Program-made: the position numbers and the translations under genes
Notes under the pieces: model-generated
Told to the model about the DNA's origin: nothing
Seen by the model: the letters and a program-made list of their open reading frames with translations, nothing else
Database searches by the model: none
Part shown: one piece after another, positions 1 to 8,548 of the stretch
Numbering within the stretch: the stretch's first letter is position 1
Layout: every line of letters begins with the position of its first letter
Origin: Fretibacter sp964410285
GTDB lineage: Bacteria; Pseudomonadota; Alphaproteobacteria; Caulobacterales; Maricaulaceae
Length of the DNA: 64,000 nucleotides
Assembly (NCBI GenBank): GCA_964410285.1
Contig: CAYPFR010000006.1
Span: 62,001 to 126,000 of the forward strand
Direction of reading: 5' to 3'

Positions 1-728
1 GTCGCGGGGCTCATGGCTACGCCATTGATTGAAACCGCATCGCCGCGCTCAAAGCCAACTTCGATATAGGTTGCTTTATCGGGCGCCTCTTCAGGCGAGA
101 CCGTGCGCTGATAAACAAATTCAGGGGCTTCTTGATTGGGGTCCTCAAGCGCTTTGCCTTCCGAGCTTGTATGTAGAAGATTGGCATCAACAGAGAACGG
201 TGCCTCGCCGCGCTTGTCTTTGGCAATCTCAATGCCGTGCTTTTCCGCATACTCAATCAATTTGGTACGCGAGTTCAAATCCCATTCCCGCCAAGGCGCG
301 ATGACTTTGATTTCCGGATCAAGCGCATAGTAGCCAAGCTCAAAGCGGACTTGATCATTGCCTTTGCCGGTCGCGCCGTGGCACACAGCGTCCGCACCAA
401 CCTCATGGGCGATTTCGATCTGGCGTTTAGAAATCAGCGGACGCGCAATTGACGTACCCAGTAAATAAAGACCTTCGTAAAGTGCATTGGCGCGGAACAT
501 GGGAAAGACGAAGTCACGAACGAATTCTTCGCGCAAATCATCAATAAATATTTCCTTTACACCCTGCGCTTCGGCTTTTCGGCGCGCAGGTTCCAATTCC
601 TCGCCTTGACCCAGATCCGCCGTAAAGGTCACGACTTCGCAGCCCTTTTCTTCCTGGAGCCATTTGAGGATAATCGACGTATCCAACCCGCCTGAATAGG
701 CAAGAACGACTTTTTTTGGTGTATTCAT
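1..728 (-). CDS. argG: Argininosuccinate synthase, N-terminal part (cut by window edge)
   Basis: Arginine biosynthesis enzyme that joins citrulline and aspartate using ATP in the cytoplasm. The translation from the ATG at 728-726 begins MNTPKKVVLAYSGGLDTS, which holds the SGGLDTS PP-loop of the N-type ATP pyrophosphatase fold. Further on come LLGTSIARPL and HGATGKGNDQVRFEL, both typical of ArgG substrate-binding segments. About 242 codons are visible and the frame stays open to base 1, so the C-terminal part lies outside the window. A GAGGGA ribosome site precedes the start. It is divergent from the MscS channel gene, with about 120 bp between them. Identification is secure from the motifs. 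Confidence 0.97.
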   Translation of the reverse strand, partial: MNTPKKVVLAYSGGLDTSIILKWLQEEKGCEVVTFTADLGQGEELEPARRKAEAQGVKEIFIDDLREEFVRDFVFPMFRANALYEGLYLLGTSIARPLISKRQIEIAHEVGADAVCHGATGKGNDQVRFELGYYALDPEIKVIAPWREWDLNSRTKLIEYAEKHGIEIAKDKRGEAPFSVDANLLHTSSEGKALEDPNQEAPEFVYQRTVSPEEAPDKATYIEVGFERGDAVSINGVAMSPA

Positions 729-851
729 AGGGTTTCCCTCAACTTTCAGGCGAGGTCTTAAACCAAAAGCGTTTACAAAAGCTAGACGGTTGTTCTAATA
801 CACAGCAAATTCTGCGAGGGAATCATATCGCAGGATGTTCTGGGGGACGTT

Positions 852-2546
852 ATGGCGGCTGGTAAATTCATTTTAGGCCTAATTTTCAGTTTTTTACTGC
901 TTTTGGGGGCAGGGCTTGGAACAGACGCGTGTGCGCAGACCGATGCCCAAAAAGAGGCAGAGACAGCTACGCAAGTCGCGCCAAAAAAGCTTGACGAAAA
1001 ACTTGAAGAAACACAAGTCGGCGCGGCAAATGCGTCGGCGACCCCAAACTCCCTGCCCTCCAGCAAAGCTGCACAATCACCCGAACCGTCAAGTTTTGAT
1101 TTAAACGATCCCGCAATTCAGGAGGCGATAAAGGCCAAAGAACTGGCTGATCAGGCGCTTGTTGACGCTGTTCTGAACGCGCGCTCGGAGGCGGCCGCGC
1201 AGGCAGAAACAGCCCAGCAATCCCCTGCGGCCCCGAAAAAGCCGAGCCTGATCCCGACAAATACGCAGGACGCCAAAGCGCTGGGTAAAAAAGTGCTGGA
1301 CAAGATTATCAGCTGGCTCACCAGCCCGTCTTTCCTCGCGCAGATCGGCGCAATTGCTCTGGTGTGGTTCCTCGCCCCGATCTTGACCAGAGTCACCCGC
1401 AAGCGCCTATTCCTATTCCGCGATCCGCCCTCTGAGACGGCAAAAATGCGGGTCGCCAGAGATTACATTTATAGATCAAGAGAATTCCTTCGCGCGGTTT
1501 GGCAGGTCACCTTGCTCGCGCTCTTTGCCGTTATCCTCAAGGCCGTGCCTGCCCTAGGACAAGACTGGCTTGTGAAAATCGCCCAAGGGCTCGCCGTTGT
1601 CTTCCTGCTTTACAGCGTTATCAAAACGTTCGTCACAAATGATTTGATACAGAAACTTGCGACCGGAATTTTAATTCCGCTGGCGCTGCTGATGGTCTTT
1701 GGTCTCTTTGATGACCTGACGACATGGCTGTCGGAGTTTAAAATTGGGCAAGGCGAGAATGCGATCTCGGCGATGACGGTTGTTTTGCTGATTATCTTTG
1801 GCGCAATATTTTTCAAAATCGCGACATATTCCAATGCTAAAGGACAAGACGCCATTCGATCCCAAGAATCGCTTGATGTCACGACCCGCGAAGTTGTCGC
1901 CAAAATTTTCCAAATTCTACTCTTTGGCGCAGCGACCATCATGGCCTTTACTGCGGCGGGAATTTCTCTCTCCGGACTTGTGGTTATCTTCTCTGCACTA
2001 TCACTTGGAATTGGACTTGGACTTCAGCCCATTGCAGCCAATTTTGTCTCCGGCCTGATTATCCTCTTTGACCGTTCGGTAAAGGTTGGGGATTTTGTTA
2101 TGATGGAAGGTGACAACTTTGGCCGGGTCAAAGCGATCAATATGCGATCGACCACGGTCGCAACAGCAGATGGTAAGGATATTATTGTGCCCAATACGAG
2201 CTTCACTGAAGGCGCATATGAGAATTGGACACATGATAGCCCGCTACAGCGTTATGAAGTCGATTTCTACGTAGGTTATGACACAGATCTCGATGCGCTT
2301 GTTCCTCTTATTCGCGATGCCATATTGGAACATCCTGACATGCTCGGTGAACCCGACCTGCCAAGTGTCGAGTTCAGAAAATTTGACGCCAGCGCCATTC
2401 ACATGTGCGTTGAATTCTGGTGCCTTGGCGTAGATGACGGGCCAAATAAATTCACCTCAGATGCTGGCTTTATTATCTGGCGCACGCTGAAAGATAACGG
2501 CATCAAAGTACCCTACCCGCAGCGCACAGTCACCCTGAACAAATAG
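852..2546 (+). CDS. MscS-type mechanosensitive ion channel
   Basis: Inner-membrane channel that likely opens on membrane tension during osmotic downshock. Residues 1-28 look like a signal peptide ending ACA-QT. A long Ala/Glu/Gln-rich, probably periplasmic stretch follows (30-150), then several hydrophobic segments between about 160 and 395. The Gly/Ala-rich pore helix (ALSLGIGLGLQPIAANFVSG, about 382-401) runs straight into the MscS beta domain with DRSVKVGDFV and VPNTSF. At 564 residues it is longer than E. coli MscS because of the N-terminal extension and extra membrane helices. The start is supported by GGGGGA just upstream. The family is clear; gating and ion preference are not readable. 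Confidence 0.93.
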   Translation: MAAGKFILGLIFSFLLLLGAGLGTDACAQTDAQKEAETATQVAPKKLDEKLEETQVGAANASATPNSLPSSKAAQSPEPSSFDLNDPAIQEAIKAKELADQALVDAVLNARSEAAAQAETAQQSPAAPKKPSLIPTNTQDAKALGKKVLDKIISWLTSPSFLAQIGAIALVWFLAPILTRVTRKRLFLFRDPPSETAKMRVARDYIYRSREFLRAVWQVTLLALFAVILKAVPALGQDWLVKIAQGLAVVFLLYSVIKTFVTNDLIQKLATGILIPLALLMVFGLFDDLTTWLSEFKIGQGENAISAMTVVLLIIFGAIFFKIATYSNAKGQDAIRSQESLDVTTREVVAKIFQILLFGAATIMAFTAAGISLSGLVVIFSALSLGIGLGLQPIAANFVSGLIILFDRSVKVGDFVMMEGDNFGRVKAINMRSTTVATADGKDIIVPNTSFTEGAYENWTHDSPLQRYEVDFYVGYDTDLDALVPLIRDAILEHPDMLGEPDLPSVEFRKFDASAIHMCVEFWCLGVDDGPNKFTSDAGFIIWRTLKDNGIKVPYPQRTVTLNK

Positions 2547-2556
2547 CGCCAGAGGG

Positions 2557-2838
2557 CTATCGGCACATGTTTTTATAAGCGGCGCGCAATTCTGCGCTGT
2601 GCTGCTCTTCTTCGCTAAGGTTTGCAAAAATTTGCTTATCCTTGCGGTCAACGTCTCGCAGATTTCTAAATTTAAAATCCGGTGCACTGGCGAGTGCGCG
2701 CAGGTTATCTTGTGCGATAAGCTTTTTTAAATCTTGGCAGGGCACGTCAGCAAACCGCTCATCGTCAAGCGTCAGGCAAGCGCTTAGCCCGAGGGCCGCG
2801 GCGCACAATACGGCCAGAACAAGGGAACGATGTTTCAT
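2557..2838 (-). CDS. Small predicted lipoprotein, unknown function
   Basis: A 93-residue protein with a lipoprotein signal: hydrophobic residues 5-20 end in the lipobox LSAC, with Cys21 as the likely lipid anchor. The mature part is charged and probably helical (QDLKKLIAQDN, LSEEEQHSAELRAAYKNMC). It has two more cysteines, including one near the C terminus. It is convergent with the MscS channel gene, with 10 bp between the stops. I do not recognise a family. The likely location is the periplasmic face of the inner membrane or the outer membrane. Confidence 0.75.
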   Translation of the reverse strand: MKHRSLVLAVLCAAALGLSACLTLDDERFADVPCQDLKKLIAQDNLRALASAPDFKFRNLRDVDRKDKQIFANLSEEEQHSAELRAAYKNMCR

Positions 2839-2967
2839 ACGCCCTTATGCAAAAAAATTTGCGGCCTTTTCAAGCTAAAAAGAAAGCGCCTAGGCGCGCC
2901 AAAGCTATTTGCAAAATCCCGCGCGCTTATCTATCCCTAAAGCCTATGATTTAAAGAGAGCCCCGAA

Positions 2968-3831
2968 ATGACGACATCCCCCAAATCCGGAACCGGCGCA
3001 AAAAAGAGCGACCTAGATTATGAAACGGTTACGCCCACGTGCCTGATTACAGGCGCCTCTGCCGGGATAGGCGCCGCCATTGCGCGGGAATATGCCGAGC
3101 GCGGCTGGAATCTTGCGCTGGTCGCGCGGCGAGAATCTCCCATGATCACCCTCGCAGGGGAGCTTAAATCCAAATATGGAACAACAAGCCATATTTTTGC
3201 TGCGGACTTGTTTGACCCAGGCGCGACAAAAGACCTGATTGCGCGGCTTCACAAAAAGGATGTGCAAATCGACGGTCTCGTGAATAATGCTGGCTACGGC
3301 CACCCCGGAGCATATCTAGATAGCCCGTGGGAAGATCATGCAAAATTCATACAGCTAATGCTAACCGCGCCCTGTGAGCTCACCCGCGCATTACTCCCGC
3401 ACATGAAAGCACGTGAATTTGGCCGCATTATCAATGTCGCTAGCCTTGCAGGTCATCTGCCCGGTTCAAATGGACATACGCTATACGCCGCCGTTAAAAG
3501 CTATTTGATAAAATTTTCGGAGAGCCTATCAATGGAGCTTGAGGGGAGCGGCGTAAAAGTCTCTGCCCTGTGTCCGGGTTTTACCTATTCCGAATTTCAT
3601 GATGTTAACGGCACGCGTAAAGGCGTCTCCCAACTCCCCAAATGGATGTGGATGGAGGCAGCAGAATGTGCAGAACAAGGAGTTGAAGCCTGCGAGCGCG
3701 GGCGGGCCGTATTCATCCCGGGACGCGCAAATAAGGGGATTGCTGCGCTGAATAAGATATTACCAAACGCGATTGCGCAAAACCTTATGGCGAAAAATTC
3801 AAATAAAATCCGCAAAGGGACAAAATCATGA
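2968..3831 (+). CDS. Short-chain dehydrogenase/reductase (DltE/YqjQ-like SDR)
   Basis: Classical SDR of 287 residues. The nucleotide-binding motif TGASAGIG is at 28-35, NNAG at 106-109, the catalytic serine at about 159 and the YAAVK motif with Tyr173 and Lys177. The sequence resembles the COG0300 group of NAD(P)-dependent oxidoreductases, whose substrates are usually unknown. The stop overlaps the pyrF start in an ATGA (3828-3831), so the two are translationally coupled. A link to pyrimidine metabolism is not implied by sequence. Confidence 0.92.
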   Translation: MTTSPKSGTGAKKSDLDYETVTPTCLITGASAGIGAAIAREYAERGWNLALVARRESPMITLAGELKSKYGTTSHIFAADLFDPGATKDLIARLHKKDVQIDGLVNNAGYGHPGAYLDSPWEDHAKFIQLMLTAPCELTRALLPHMKAREFGRIINVASLAGHLPGSNGHTLYAAVKSYLIKFSESLSMELEGSGVKVSALCPGFTYSEFHDVNGTRKGVSQLPKWMWMEAAECAEQGVEACERGRAVFIPGRANKGIAALNKILPNAIAQNLMAKNSNKIRKGTKS

Positions 3832-4523
3832 ACCAGCCTGCCGATCCGCGCCTCTATGTCGCCCTTGATGTCCCGAGCACCGCTCAGGCGCGCGATATCG
3901 TCAAGACGCTCGGCGATAGCGTGGTAAGTTATAAAATCGGATTACAGCTTCTGCCGCTGGGCGGGACAGACCTTGGCGCAGAACTTAAAGCGCAGGGTAA
4001 AAATGTTTTCTATGATTTTAAATTCCACGACATTGACGCAACCGTCGAAAAAGCGGCCCGTTCTGTTGCGGGTCTGGGCGCAGATATACTGACCGTCCAT
4101 GCTCGCCCCGACGTGATGAAAGCCGCCGTTAAAGGACGCGGGACTTCGGGCCTCAAAGTAATTGGGGTGACGGTGCTGACATCATTAGACGAGGCCGCGC
4201 TATTTGACATTGGATATCACCACGGCCCTGAAGAACTTGTGATGCACCGCGTCCGCCAAGCTGTCAGCGCAGGAATGGACGGCGTTGTCAGCAGTCCGCT
4301 AGAGGCCAAAGCCATCGCCGCGCAGGTGCCCAAGGGCTTTTTGATCGTCACGCCCGGCGTGCGCCTTCCAGGCGGAGATGCGGGAGATCAAAAAAGGATT
4401 GCAACGCCCCATGACGCACTTAGAAACGGAGCTAGCCATCTTGTGGTTGGCCGCCCGATCACCGCTGCAAAGGATCCCCGCGCAGCCGCGCAGGCCGTTC
4501 TGGCTAATATCTCGGGGCAGTGA
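3828..4523 (+). CDS. pyrF: Orotidine 5'-phosphate decarboxylase
   Basis: Catalyses the last step of UMP synthesis, decarboxylation of OMP, in the cytoplasm. The hallmark DFKFHDID (about 63-70) contains the Lys-Asp catalytic array. The C-terminal phosphate-binding loops are also seen (TPGVRLPGGDAGDQKR and HLVVGRPIT). The length of 231 residues is normal for the bacterial short form. It is the second gene of a two-gene operon and overlaps the SDR by 4 bp. Confidence 0.97.
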   Translation: MNQPADPRLYVALDVPSTAQARDIVKTLGDSVVSYKIGLQLLPLGGTDLGAELKAQGKNVFYDFKFHDIDATVEKAARSVAGLGADILTVHARPDVMKAAVKGRGTSGLKVIGVTVLTSLDEAALFDIGYHHGPEELVMHRVRQAVSAGMDGVVSSPLEAKAIAAQVPKGFLIVTPGVRLPGGDAGDQKRIATPHDALRNGASHLVVGRPITAAKDPRAAAQAVLANISGQ

Positions 4524-4579
4524 TTTCCTATTAGCAATTTTCCTCTTATCGTAAATCGAAATTTTTGATTTGTGACCCC

Positions 4580-4612
4580 GAAAAGAAAAACCCTCCCGCA
4601 GAGCGAGAGGGC
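4580..4612 (-). terminator. Rho-independent terminator after the first SAP-repeat gene
   Basis: CCCTC at 4591-4595 pairs with GAGGG at 4607-4611, with an inner CGC/GCG extension and a three-base AGA loop. On the minus strand the stem is followed by a TTTTTCTTTT tract. It lies just past the stop of the minus-strand gene ending at 4639, in the convergent gap with pyrF. Confidence 0.8.
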
Positions 4613-4638
4613 TGAAGATTTTAGTGATTTTGGCAATA

Positions 4639-6156
4639 TTAACAGCCGCGCGGCAGGCCTGAACCATAGCGGGACTTACCAGCGCCGCCGCAGCCGCCGC
4701 CAAATCCGGCGTGACCAAATCCAGCGTGACCAAAACCGCCTTGACCAAAGCCCGCGCCGCCAAATCCAACAGGACCGCCTACAAAGCCGCCGGTATTGAA
4801 GCCGCCGTGGTGGAAGCCGCCGTGATGCGCAGCGCCGTGGAACCCATTAACGCGCACAGGATACGGCACGTTGACCGTATAAGGCACGGGCGTTGGAACA
4901 GGATAGCGCACGTAAACAACAGGGCGCACTACGCGTGTGTAGTTTACTTGCGGGGCCGGCGCAGGGCGCGCAACAGTATAGCATCCCAGAACCTTGGCAC
5001 CGCTGGTGCTGTCAACGCTCATTGGGCAGCTTGTCGGTGTTAGGCTTTCCGACGGGCTGAGGCTTGGAAGTGTGTAATTCGGTGAAAGCGGCGCGCTATC
5101 GCCCGTTGAGAATGGCACAACGGTGATGTTCGTGCTGCTATAGCTGTTTGAGCTATTATCCGTATAGGTCGCGGATACAGACCCTGAGCCTGAATTGCTC
5201 ACGCTAAGGTCACCAGAACCGCCTGCATAGCCGCCGTTACCCGCAGAACCGCCAGAAAAACGCGAGCTAAGTGAGGGAACCGTCCCATCGGAGCTCATGA
5301 CATATCCATTTCCGCCTTCATAGCTGACGCTGCCGCCATTTGATGCGGCATAATTAGAGCTCCCGCCCGTGGAGATCGTGTAGCTCCCAGATCCATTGCT
5401 TGTCACTGTCGTGCTGGGCGCGGAACCAACAGAGCTGGAATAGCTACCGCCCGAAGACATGCCGCCAACGGAGCTGGAATAACTTGGCGAAGATGCGCCC
5501 ATGGACGATGTGCCATTGCCTGATCCGCTTATAACGGTTGTTGGGTTGGAATAGCTTGGCGCACCGTAGCTTGGCGCGCTGTAGGTAGGAGCCGCATAGC
5601 TAGGGGCGGAATAAGTTGGAGCGCTATATGACGGCGCGGCGTAGCTCGGCGCTGCGTAACTCGGCGCAGAATAGCTGGGCGCGCTGTAGGACGGCGCAGA
5701 GCTGTAAGTTGCCGCAGGCGCTGCGCTGTAGCTTGTCGTGGGAGCAGAGCTATAAGTCGTAATGCTTGGCGCTGAGCTATAAGTTGTTGAGCCGCTGTAG
5801 CTTGACGTGGCCGGAGAAAATGAGCTCGAAAATGAGCCCGATGTATCAAGGCATGTGCCGTCTGACTGGGCGGTTGTCCCGGAGGGGCAATTTGCGGGCG
5901 CCATGGAAGAATGCCTCATTGAAGAGTTCAGGGCAGAATTCATCGAACTCGAAGACATAACGGACCCACCGCTATAGCTTGTTCCACCAGCCAAGTGAGA
6001 GCTCATGTGGCTTCCGCCGTGATGCAAAGTTGACCCCGAATGGGACGTTGCGCCGTGATGGCTCGAGCAAGCCGTGCCGCAATTTGCATAAGCTGTGCTT
6101 GAAAGTAATGCCGCGGCTCCCACGGTTGTTACTGTTTTGAGTGTTAGGGAAAACAT
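4639..6156 (-). CDS. Secreted Ser/Tyr/Gly-rich SAP-repeat protein
   Basis: Protein of 505 residues from the ATG at 6156, which has AGGTGG seven bases upstream; an in-frame start at 6198 is less likely. Residues 1-24 form a signal peptide (ends STAYA before NCGT). A His/Ser/Gly-rich segment is followed by an imperfect repeat region of YSAPS, YAAPS and YSAPT units. Next come long Ser/Gly/Thr stretches, a Cys-containing segment, a Pro/Val motif (VVRPVVYVRYPVPTPVPY) and a His/Gly/Phe-rich tail with GHAGFGHAGFGGGCGG. The neighbour at 6376-7512 shares both the SAP-type repeats and the Pro/Val motif. No known domain was recognised. A surface or extracellular matrix role is inference from composition. 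Confidence 0.85.
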   Translation of the reverse strand: MFSLTLKTVTTVGAAALLSSTAYANCGTACSSHHGATSHSGSTLHHGGSHMSSHLAGGTSYSGGSVMSSSSMNSALNSSMRHSSMAPANCPSGTTAQSDGTCLDTSGSFSSSFSPATSSYSGSTTYSSAPSITTYSSAPTTSYSAAPAATYSSAPSYSAPSYSAPSYAAPSYAAPSYSAPTYSAPSYAAPTYSAPSYGAPSYSNPTTVISGSGNGTSSMGASSPSYSSSVGGMSSGGSYSSSVGSAPSTTVTSNGSGSYTISTGGSSNYAASNGGSVSYEGGNGYVMSSDGTVPSLSSRFSGGSAGNGGYAGGSGDLSVSNSGSGSVSATYTDNSSNSYSSTNITVVPFSTGDSAPLSPNYTLPSLSPSESLTPTSCPMSVDSTSGAKVLGCYTVARPAPAPQVNYTRVVRPVVYVRYPVPTPVPYTVNVPYPVRVNGFHGAAHHGGFHHGGFNTGGFVGGPVGFGGAGFGQGGFGHAGFGHAGFGGGCGGAGKSRYGSGLPRGC

Positions 6157-6290
6157 ATCTACCCACCTTTTTGATATATGTCGGCGTCGCACCCACATGT
6201 GTTACATTTAGGGACGAGACTGCAATTCAGGGGCCAAATCAAAGAGATTCAACTTCAGAGGGAATAGGCCCGGAACATTCCCCTTTTCTG

Positions 6291-6306
6291 TTAACCTTTT
6301 GTTAAC
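6291..6306. promoter_or_regulatory. Perfect CtrA-like box TTAA-N7-TTAAC
   Basis: The sequence TTAACCTTTTGTTAAC matches the Caulobacter CtrA consensus TTAA-N7-TTAAC without mismatch. It lies about 135 bp upstream of the minus-strand SAP-repeat gene starting at 6156 and downstream of the terminator of its neighbour. The match is seen directly; binding by CtrA is inferred. Confidence 0.55.
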
Positions 6307-6321
6307 ACTTTTCACGAGGGC

Positions 6322-6344
6322 AAAAAAGAACGGGCCGCAGCCCG
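6322..6344 (-). terminator. Rho-independent terminator after the second SAP-repeat gene
   Basis: CGGGC (6331-6335) pairs with GCCCG (6340-6344) around a four-base CGCA loop. On the minus strand the hairpin is followed by TTCTTTTTT. A T-run at 6351-6359 also flanks it on the plus strand, so it could work both ways. It ends the gene at 6376-7512 and isolates the CtrA-like box of the next gene. Confidence 0.8.
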
Positions 6345-6375
6345 CTCTGTTGTTTTTTTAGCCGGGGCTACGCGC

Positions 6376-7512
6376 CTAGAAAGTCCAGCCTGCGGAAGGG
6401 CCATGCGGTAACATTGGCCGCGGCGCAGCATGTCCAAAACCACCGCCAAACTGGTTCCCTAGCTGCGGACGAAAGGCAGGGCCGCCCGCAAAGGGCGCAC
6501 CAACAGGACGGCATCCGGCAGGTATTTGTCCGCCGCGAACTTTAACAGGGACATCAACGAAGTAAGGAACAGGCGTTGGGACGGCTTGCGGGACGCCCAC
6601 AACCGGGCGCACAACGCGCACTTGCGGCTGCGGGGCAGGTGCTTGGCGGCGGCAAACAACTGATGTGGCCACAGTATCGCCAAACATCGTCAGGCCAGAG
6701 ACTTGCTCCCAATAGCCGCCAGTCGAATCAACAGGCGTCGTCGGATTGGACGTCGAGCTTGTGATAGAAGGGCTGCTGACGACCGGGCTACTCACAAGGG
6801 AACTGGCCGTAGAGTAACTTGTGCTGGGCATTGACGACAGGTTCATGCTGCCGAATCTGTTTGACGAATAACTTGCGCCAGCAAGCGCATTAGCCGCATT
6901 GATCGGACTGCGATCCACAAAAGACGTCGGGACATGCGCAATACCGGGGGTAAGCGTATTGTCGCCGTAAACTCTCGGGATGAATTTGGACGGGTCATAT
7001 CCGCCGCCAATTGCGACTATGCGCGGCGCGGATGGGACTGGGGCACTGAAGGACTGGGCGCTAAACCTTGGGGCGCTAAAAGTTGGAGCGCTGAACGTTG
7101 GCGCATTGAAAATTGGCGCAGGCTGCGGCGTGTTAAAGGTAACATCGACGGGCGTACCAATATCTGTCCGGCAATATGCGGTTGAGGTCGGGTGGCACCC
7201 TGATGTGAAGGACGACGGAAAATCTGTGACATCGGCGCTGGGCATCATCCCGTGCAGGCGGGTAATAGACACATTTGGCGCGCGGTGATAATTCACACTG
7301 CGCAGAAAGCCCATAGGCTGATTAATATTGACGCTTAGCGGGTCAAAAGTGGCAGCAGACCCCGGATTGACAGTGGTCCCAAGCTGGCAATTTGGGCTGG
7401 CAGCGCCATATCCACAGCTGCCCGCCATGGCCGGCGTTGCCGCTGTTATGAGTCCAAGACTTGAGACAGCCAAAAGTGTTGTCTTTAGCGCAATAGTTTT
7501 CATGTGACGCAT
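6376..7512 (-). CDS. Secreted SAP-repeat protein, paralogue of the downstream gene
   Basis: Protein of 378 residues with a signal peptide (MKTIALKTTLLAVSSLG, cleavage likely after ATPAMA). In the middle it has FNAPTFSAPTFSAPRFSA repeats, then a Ser/Thr-rich stretch. The C-terminal part carries a cysteine, APAPQ and VRVVRPVVGV...AVPTPVPYFVDVP. The same Pro/Val motif occurs at the matching place in the protein at 4639-6156, so the two are divergent paralogues. A GGGAG site nine bases before 7512 supports that start; an ATG at 7503 is the alternative. Function unknown; an envelope or extracellular protein is likely. Confidence 0.83.
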   Translation of the reverse strand: MRHMKTIALKTTLLAVSSLGLITAATPAMAGSCGYGAASPNCQLGTTVNPGSAATFDPLSVNINQPMGFLRSVNYHRAPNVSITRLHGMMPSADVTDFPSSFTSGCHPTSTAYCRTDIGTPVDVTFNTPQPAPIFNAPTFSAPTFSAPRFSAQSFSAPVPSAPRIVAIGGGYDPSKFIPRVYGDNTLTPGIAHVPTSFVDRSPINAANALAGASYSSNRFGSMNLSSMPSTSYSTASSLVSSPVVSSPSITSSTSNPTTPVDSTGGYWEQVSGLTMFGDTVATSVVCRRQAPAPQPQVRVVRPVVGVPQAVPTPVPYFVDVPVKVRGGQIPAGCRPVGAPFAGGPAFRPQLGNQFGGGFGHAAPRPMLPHGPSAGWTF

Positions 7513-7593
7513 ATCCGCGTTCTCCCACGTTGTGGCCGCCTCCCGGCGCGCCTGATAATCCTGTTCGGAGAAAAGTAGGAGGAAATCGCCTGA

Positions 7594-7797
7594 CTAAAAG
7601 TCGTAAGCAATACCGCCGCGTTCCCAATCGCCGTAGCGCGTGGGCTCTTCTCCCTTTGGACCGAGGATTTCATTTGGACGATCAGCCAGCTTTGCCTTTG
7701 CTGCCTCTCTACGCGCGAGCGCTTCTGCCAGTGCCCGCTTCGCAGCCGGCGTTAGCGTCTTGCCCGGTGCAGCATTAGGGAGAGGGTCTTGTGACAT
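7594..7797 (-). CDS. DUF1674 protein, SDHAF4-like succinate dehydrogenase assembly factor
   Basis: A 67-residue protein ending in GPKGEEPTRYGDWERGGIAYDF, the conserved C terminus of the DUF1674/SDHAF4 family (GPxxPTRYGDWE...DF). In mitochondria and relatives this family helps assemble flavinylated SdhA into succinate dehydrogenase; the bacterial role is assumed by homology. The N-terminal half is an Ala/Lys/Arg-rich helix. The ATG at 7797 is preferred over a TTG at 7803. No sdh genes lie nearby. Confidence 0.88.
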   Translation of the reverse strand: MSQDPLPNAAPGKTLTPAAKRALAEALARREAAKAKLADRPNEILGPKGEEPTRYGDWERGGIAYDF

Positions 7798-7975
7798 GCC
7801 CAACCATAGCGCTACTACGTAAAATCGTCAAACGGGAAACCCGAATGCCCAATGCAGGCCGCTAGACTTTGGGTCCGGCTCGCGCTGCCCTGCTCTGTTA
7901 CAAAGGCTTGCATAATATTTGATTAAACGCGCGTTTGCGGTTTGTTAGGAAAGGTTAAGAGGTATATCGGGAGGG

Positions 7976-8548
7976 CTAGTGGGGGTAGCGCTGTAAATCC
8001 GTAGTTATAACGGCCCCATTATCTGCGCCGCGGCGGCGCGCTACGACATAAAGACGATCATATTCGCTCGCTTCGACAATAGGGCTGCCGCCGTCCCCGC
8101 CCAGCGCGCTAGCAAGCTCGCCCGTTGTATTTGAATGGCCAACCACTAAAAACTCACCGTCTTTGCTCAAAAGATCACGCGCGAGAGCGCCCAGATCGCG
8201 GCCGTCATAGATAACAAGAGGGATGTTTTTTTGCGACAAAACATCAGCCGCTGTCTCGCGTGTGCGGCGCGTATCGGTACTATAGACCGCGGCAAGCGGG
8301 ACCGCCTTTAACCGTTCGGCAAGTGCCGCCGCGCGGGCATAACCTTGGGGAGTAAGGGCGGGGTCTGGCCCCGTCAGCTCTTTTTCCGCATGACGTACAA
8401 GATAATAGGTCGCAGCAAACGAAGATATACTCTCCGGCGAGGTTTCCTTCCCAGCGGGTGCCTCTGCGCTTTGGCACGCCATTAGGCCCGCTGCGGCAAT
8501 ACCTGCAAGGATAATCCGCGCGGGGCGCCGCCCCTTAAGACGGATCAT
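7976..8548 (-). CDS. Histidine phosphatase family lipoprotein
   Basis: Protein of 190 residues in the phosphoglycerate-mutase-like superfamily. The catalytic RHAEK is at 52-56 and the second-histidine motif VVGHSNT at about 135-141. The N terminus is a lipoprotein signal with lipobox GLMAC (Cys25), so the enzyme is probably attached to a membrane facing the periplasm. It overlaps the upstream 59-residue membrane protein gene by 4 bp (ATGA), indicating coupled translation. The phosphorylated substrate cannot be told from sequence. Confidence 0.88.
   Translation of the reverse strand: MIRLKGRRPARIILAGIAAAGLMACQSAEAPAGKETSPESISSFAATYYLVRHAEKELTGPDPALTPQGYARAAALAERLKAVPLAAVYSTDTRRTRETAADVLSQKNIPLVIYDGRDLGALARDLLSKDGEFLVVGHSNTTGELASALGGDGGSPIVEASEYDRLYVVARRRGADNGAVITTDLQRYPH

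Noticed and set aside
812..833. CTGCGA/TCGCAG dyad upstream of the MscS gene
   Set aside because: Only six base pairs with a ten-base spacer; too weak to call an operator.
5529..5849. Arg/Ala/Gln-rich frame inside the SAP-repeat gene
   Set aside because: Repeat DNA of the real gene read in another frame yields low-complexity shadows.
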